NCBI GenBank assembly: GCA_045635085.1
Contig: JAZRBM010000013.1
Coordinates: 124,001-188,000, forward strand
Reading direction: 5' to 3'
Length of the DNA: 64,000 nucleotides
Source of the DNA: Congzhengia sp045635085
Lineage (GTDB): Bacteria; Bacillota; Clostridia; UBA1381; UBA9506
A model generated the notes under the pieces. The model searched no databases and was not told where the DNA came from. It saw only the letters and a program-made list of their open reading frames with translations. The translations under genes and the position numbers were made by a program. Shown here in pieces: positions 62,379 to 64,000 of the stretch. Each line of letters starts with the position of its first letter. Within the stretch, counting starts at the first letter, position 1.

Positions 62379-63026
62379 TCACCTCAAATTACTTTTTTTA
62401 AGTATTTTTACTTTATCACCGTTTTTAAGCATCGTTGAATTGGCATCATCTGTGTCTATATGCATTTCACATCTGAAATCATCACGTACTCGAACCTGTA
62501 CGTCATAAAATCTTGTAGGCTTTACGCCTTCTACAACAACATCAACATACTCGTTGTCCGAAATTCCATTTGCATCGGCATATTCAGGATCTAAATGAAT
62601 ATGCCGGTTTGCAATAATTACACCCTCGTTAAGATAAACTGTACCACAAGGACCAACAAGCACAAGTCTTTCAGAATCCTTGATTTGACCTGAAGGACGT
62701 ACTGGAGGACTAACTTTTAAAATAAATGTATCAGTTTTAGAAATTTCAACCTGAGTATCCTTTCTGACAGGTCCCAAAACCCTGACTTTTTCAATAGATT
62801 TCAAAGAAGGGCCTACTAAAGTTACGAATTGGTCTGATGCAAATTCTCTTCCCATAAGTGTTTTTTTCTTTGTCAGTTCAAAGCCTTCGCCAAAAAGAAT
62901 ATCCAAATCTTTTCTTGATAGGTGAACGTGACGCTGGGAAACACCAATAGTAACTGTATCTTTATTTGATTCGAAATCAATAACAGCTTTTTTTACGGCT
63001 TCAGCTATTTCTTTAATATCGTACAT
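62379..63026 (-). CDS. pduL: Phosphate propanoyltransferase PduL
   Basis: A microcompartment phosphotransacylase that exchanges acyl-CoA and acyl phosphate, unrelated to Pta. The first 16 residues (MYDIKEIAEAVKKAVI) form an amphipathic helix typical of encapsulation peptides. Two beta-barrel domains follow, with zinc-binding VSQRHVHLSRKDL (about 29-41) and ANRHIHLDPEYA (about 139-150). At 215 residues it is normal. It is sited 26 nt after the shell-protein gene. Confidence 0.93.
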   Translation of the reverse strand: MYDIKEIAEAVKKAVIDFESNKDTVTIGVSQRHVHLSRKDLDILFGEGFELTKKKTLMGREFASDQFVTLVGPSLKSIEKVRVLGPVRKDTQVEISKTDTFILKVSPPVRPSGQIKDSERLVLVGPCGTVYLNEGVIIANRHIHLDPEYADANGISDNEYVDVVVEGVKPTRFYDVQVRVRDDFRCEMHIDTDDANSTMLKNGDKVKILKKSNLR

Positions 63027-63052
63027 AATAAATACACTCGCTTTATAATAAA

Positions 63053-63697
63053 TTATTCTTCAATATCGAAAAACTTCATCACTTCATCATGTGGACGTGC
63101 AATAACTGCCTTGCCATACACTTTTCCAAGTGATTTGGAACTTTCTTCCCCTGATTGAATAGCTGCAGTAACTGCATCAACCTTACCCCTGATAATTATT
63201 GTTACCAAAGCACCACCGAGGCGTTTCTCTGTGTGAATAAGGCGAACATTTGCGGCCTTTAACATTGCATCTGCGCTCTCAATTGATGCAACAAGTCCTC
63301 TTATCTCTAAAAGACCGATTGCTTCATTGTTGTTAGTAGGAGCAGGGTAATCAATACCAAGTAATGTTTTCGGTAGTTTTTTATTGTATTTATCTTTATT
63401 TATATCTAAAAGATAAGCCATTTTCTCAACGCCTATACCAGGATTTGGTATAATATGAGAAACTATATATTTACCTTCAGCCTTTGCGTATTCCACACCT
63501 GCTTCAACAGCGGCACGTACTGCAGAAACACTACCTTCAAACTTAATTACCATGACAAGCGGAGCAGGAGCGTCCGGACTTTTTGGTCTGTTTCTGTCAA
63601 AAGCTATAATTTTGACGTCGGAGGTTTTCGCTGCAATATCAGCAACGCAAACAGCTGTTGTAAAGCTATATACTTCAACTAATCCTAATGCCTTCAT
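63053..63697 (-). CDS. Tandem-BMC-domain shell protein (BMC-T)
   Basis: A 214-residue microcompartment shell protein with two fused BMC domains. Domain 1 spans about 1-95 (MKALGLVEVYSFTTAVCVADIAAKTSDVKII) and domain 2 about 118-214 (EAIGLLEIRGLVASIESADAMLKAANVRLI). Such proteins form pseudohexameric trimers, often with a gated central pore or cofactor site. I cannot tell from sequence whether it carries an iron-sulfur site; no Cys lies in the pore-like loops. It is located between the aldehyde dehydrogenase and pduL. Confidence 0.92.
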   Translation of the reverse strand: MKALGLVEVYSFTTAVCVADIAAKTSDVKIIAFDRNRPKSPDAPAPLVMVIKFEGSVSAVRAAVEAGVEYAKAEGKYIVSHIIPNPGIGVEKMAYLLDINKDKYNKKLPKTLLGIDYPAPTNNNEAIGLLEIRGLVASIESADAMLKAANVRLIHTEKRLGGALVTIIIRGKVDAVTAAIQSGEESSKSLGKVYGKAVIARPHDEVMKFFDIEE

Positions 63698-63725
63698 AAT
63701 CTAATATCAATCCTTTATCGAGAAA

Positions 63726-64000
63726 TTAAACAATTCTAAGACCGTCAACCATTACGCATCTTCTAGCTCTTGTAAAAGAGTGTGCAGCAGTCAAGCCTTC
63801 GCCTGTTGGACCGGCTATTGTAAATGTTGTATATCCTTCACCACCTGCGCCAATACCAGCATATGATGGAGCATTTTTAACAAATATTGTTGTTTCAACA
63901 GCTTTAGCAAATGCTGTTAAATTGTCAATGTTCTTTGAGTGGATATGAGCTGAATGACGGTTGCCGTGTTCTGCCTTACAAGCCATTACAATAGCTTCTT
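63726..64000 (-). CDS. CoA-acylating aldehyde dehydrogenase, C-terminal part (5' end outside window)
   Basis: The visible 91 residues match the end of PduP/EutE-type dehydrogenases: EHGNRHSAHIHSKNIDNL, TTIFVKNAPSYAGIGAGGEGYTTFTIAGPTGEGLTAAHSFTRARRC and a final DGLRIV. This family makes acyl-CoA from an aldehyde inside microcompartments. The frame is open to the window edge, so the catalytic Cys domain lies beyond it. With PduL and the shell protein it makes the core of an aldehyde-metabolising compartment. Confidence 0.93.
   Translation of the reverse strand, partial: EAIVMACKAEHGNRHSAHIHSKNIDNLTAFAKAVETTIFVKNAPSYAGIGAGGEGYTTFTIAGPTGEGLTAAHSFTRARRCVMVDGLRIV

Overview
The window is a low-GC, gene-dense stretch from an anaerobic, spore-forming Bacillota, most likely class Clostridia. 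Evidence: A+T-rich codon use, the germination protease gene gpr, a WalRK-type two-component pair, a Phe T-box, the dnaB-rplI-gdpP-yybS and tilS-hpt-ftsH clusters, pta-ackA, and part of a bacterial microcompartment locus. No rRNA, tRNA, prophage or CRISPR was seen.

Layout. 1-2 kb: the 3' end of rho, a 47-residue Asn/Gln-rich peptide gene, and an AraC regulator. 2.1-9 kb: a long plus-strand run trmK-nif3-lon-engB-trmL-ogg-xseB-ispA. 9.1-10.4 kb: a roughly 620-nt structured RNA with its own promoter and a long-range closing helix, then a small polytopic membrane protein gene; position and neighbours identify these as OLE RNA and its partner OapA. 10.4-14.8 kb: DUF2156 gene, trmFO and pcrA, convergent with gpr. 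15.9-20.9 kb: metG, pta, ackA and an amidohydrolase. 21-23 kb (minus): a DD-carboxypeptidase and an S24-like repressor. 23.2-29.6 kb: walRK, obg, ispE, a lipoprotein cyclophilin and gap. 29.7-31 kb: accessory DNA, with a small membrane protein and a DUF559 (Vsr-like) nuclease gene enclosed by palindromic inverted repeats. 31.2-34.2 kb: nadK-argR-recN. 34.2-36.4 kb (minus): secD-secF. 36.5-41.1 kb: T-box, pheS-pheT, chorismate mutase and a DUF4430 protein. 41.2-45.8 kb (minus): potABCD-dusB behind a hairpin-containing leader. 46.1-47.2 kb: upp-yqeY. 47.3-55.9 kb (minus): yybS-gdpP-rplI-dnaB, then tilS-hpt-ftsH. 56-61.6 kb: pnp with a folded leader, thrS, a 65-residue protein and pfkA. 61.6-64 kb (minus): acyl-CoA-forming aldehyde dehydrogenase (partial), tandem-BMC shell protein, PduL and a DeoR regulator.

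Most genes are housekeeping: tRNA modification and charging, translation, protein quality control, DNA repair, isoprenoid precursors, central carbon flux to acetate, polyamine uptake, and cell-wall and c-di-AMP control. The two most interesting regions are the OLE RNA/OapA module, a known but rare large noncoding RNA system, and the DUF559 nuclease unit, whose flanking palindromes differ in sequence yet keep the same hairpins and whose repeats also form the gene's last codons and its ribosome binding site. Functions are read from sequence motifs and gene order alone; no database search was possible.
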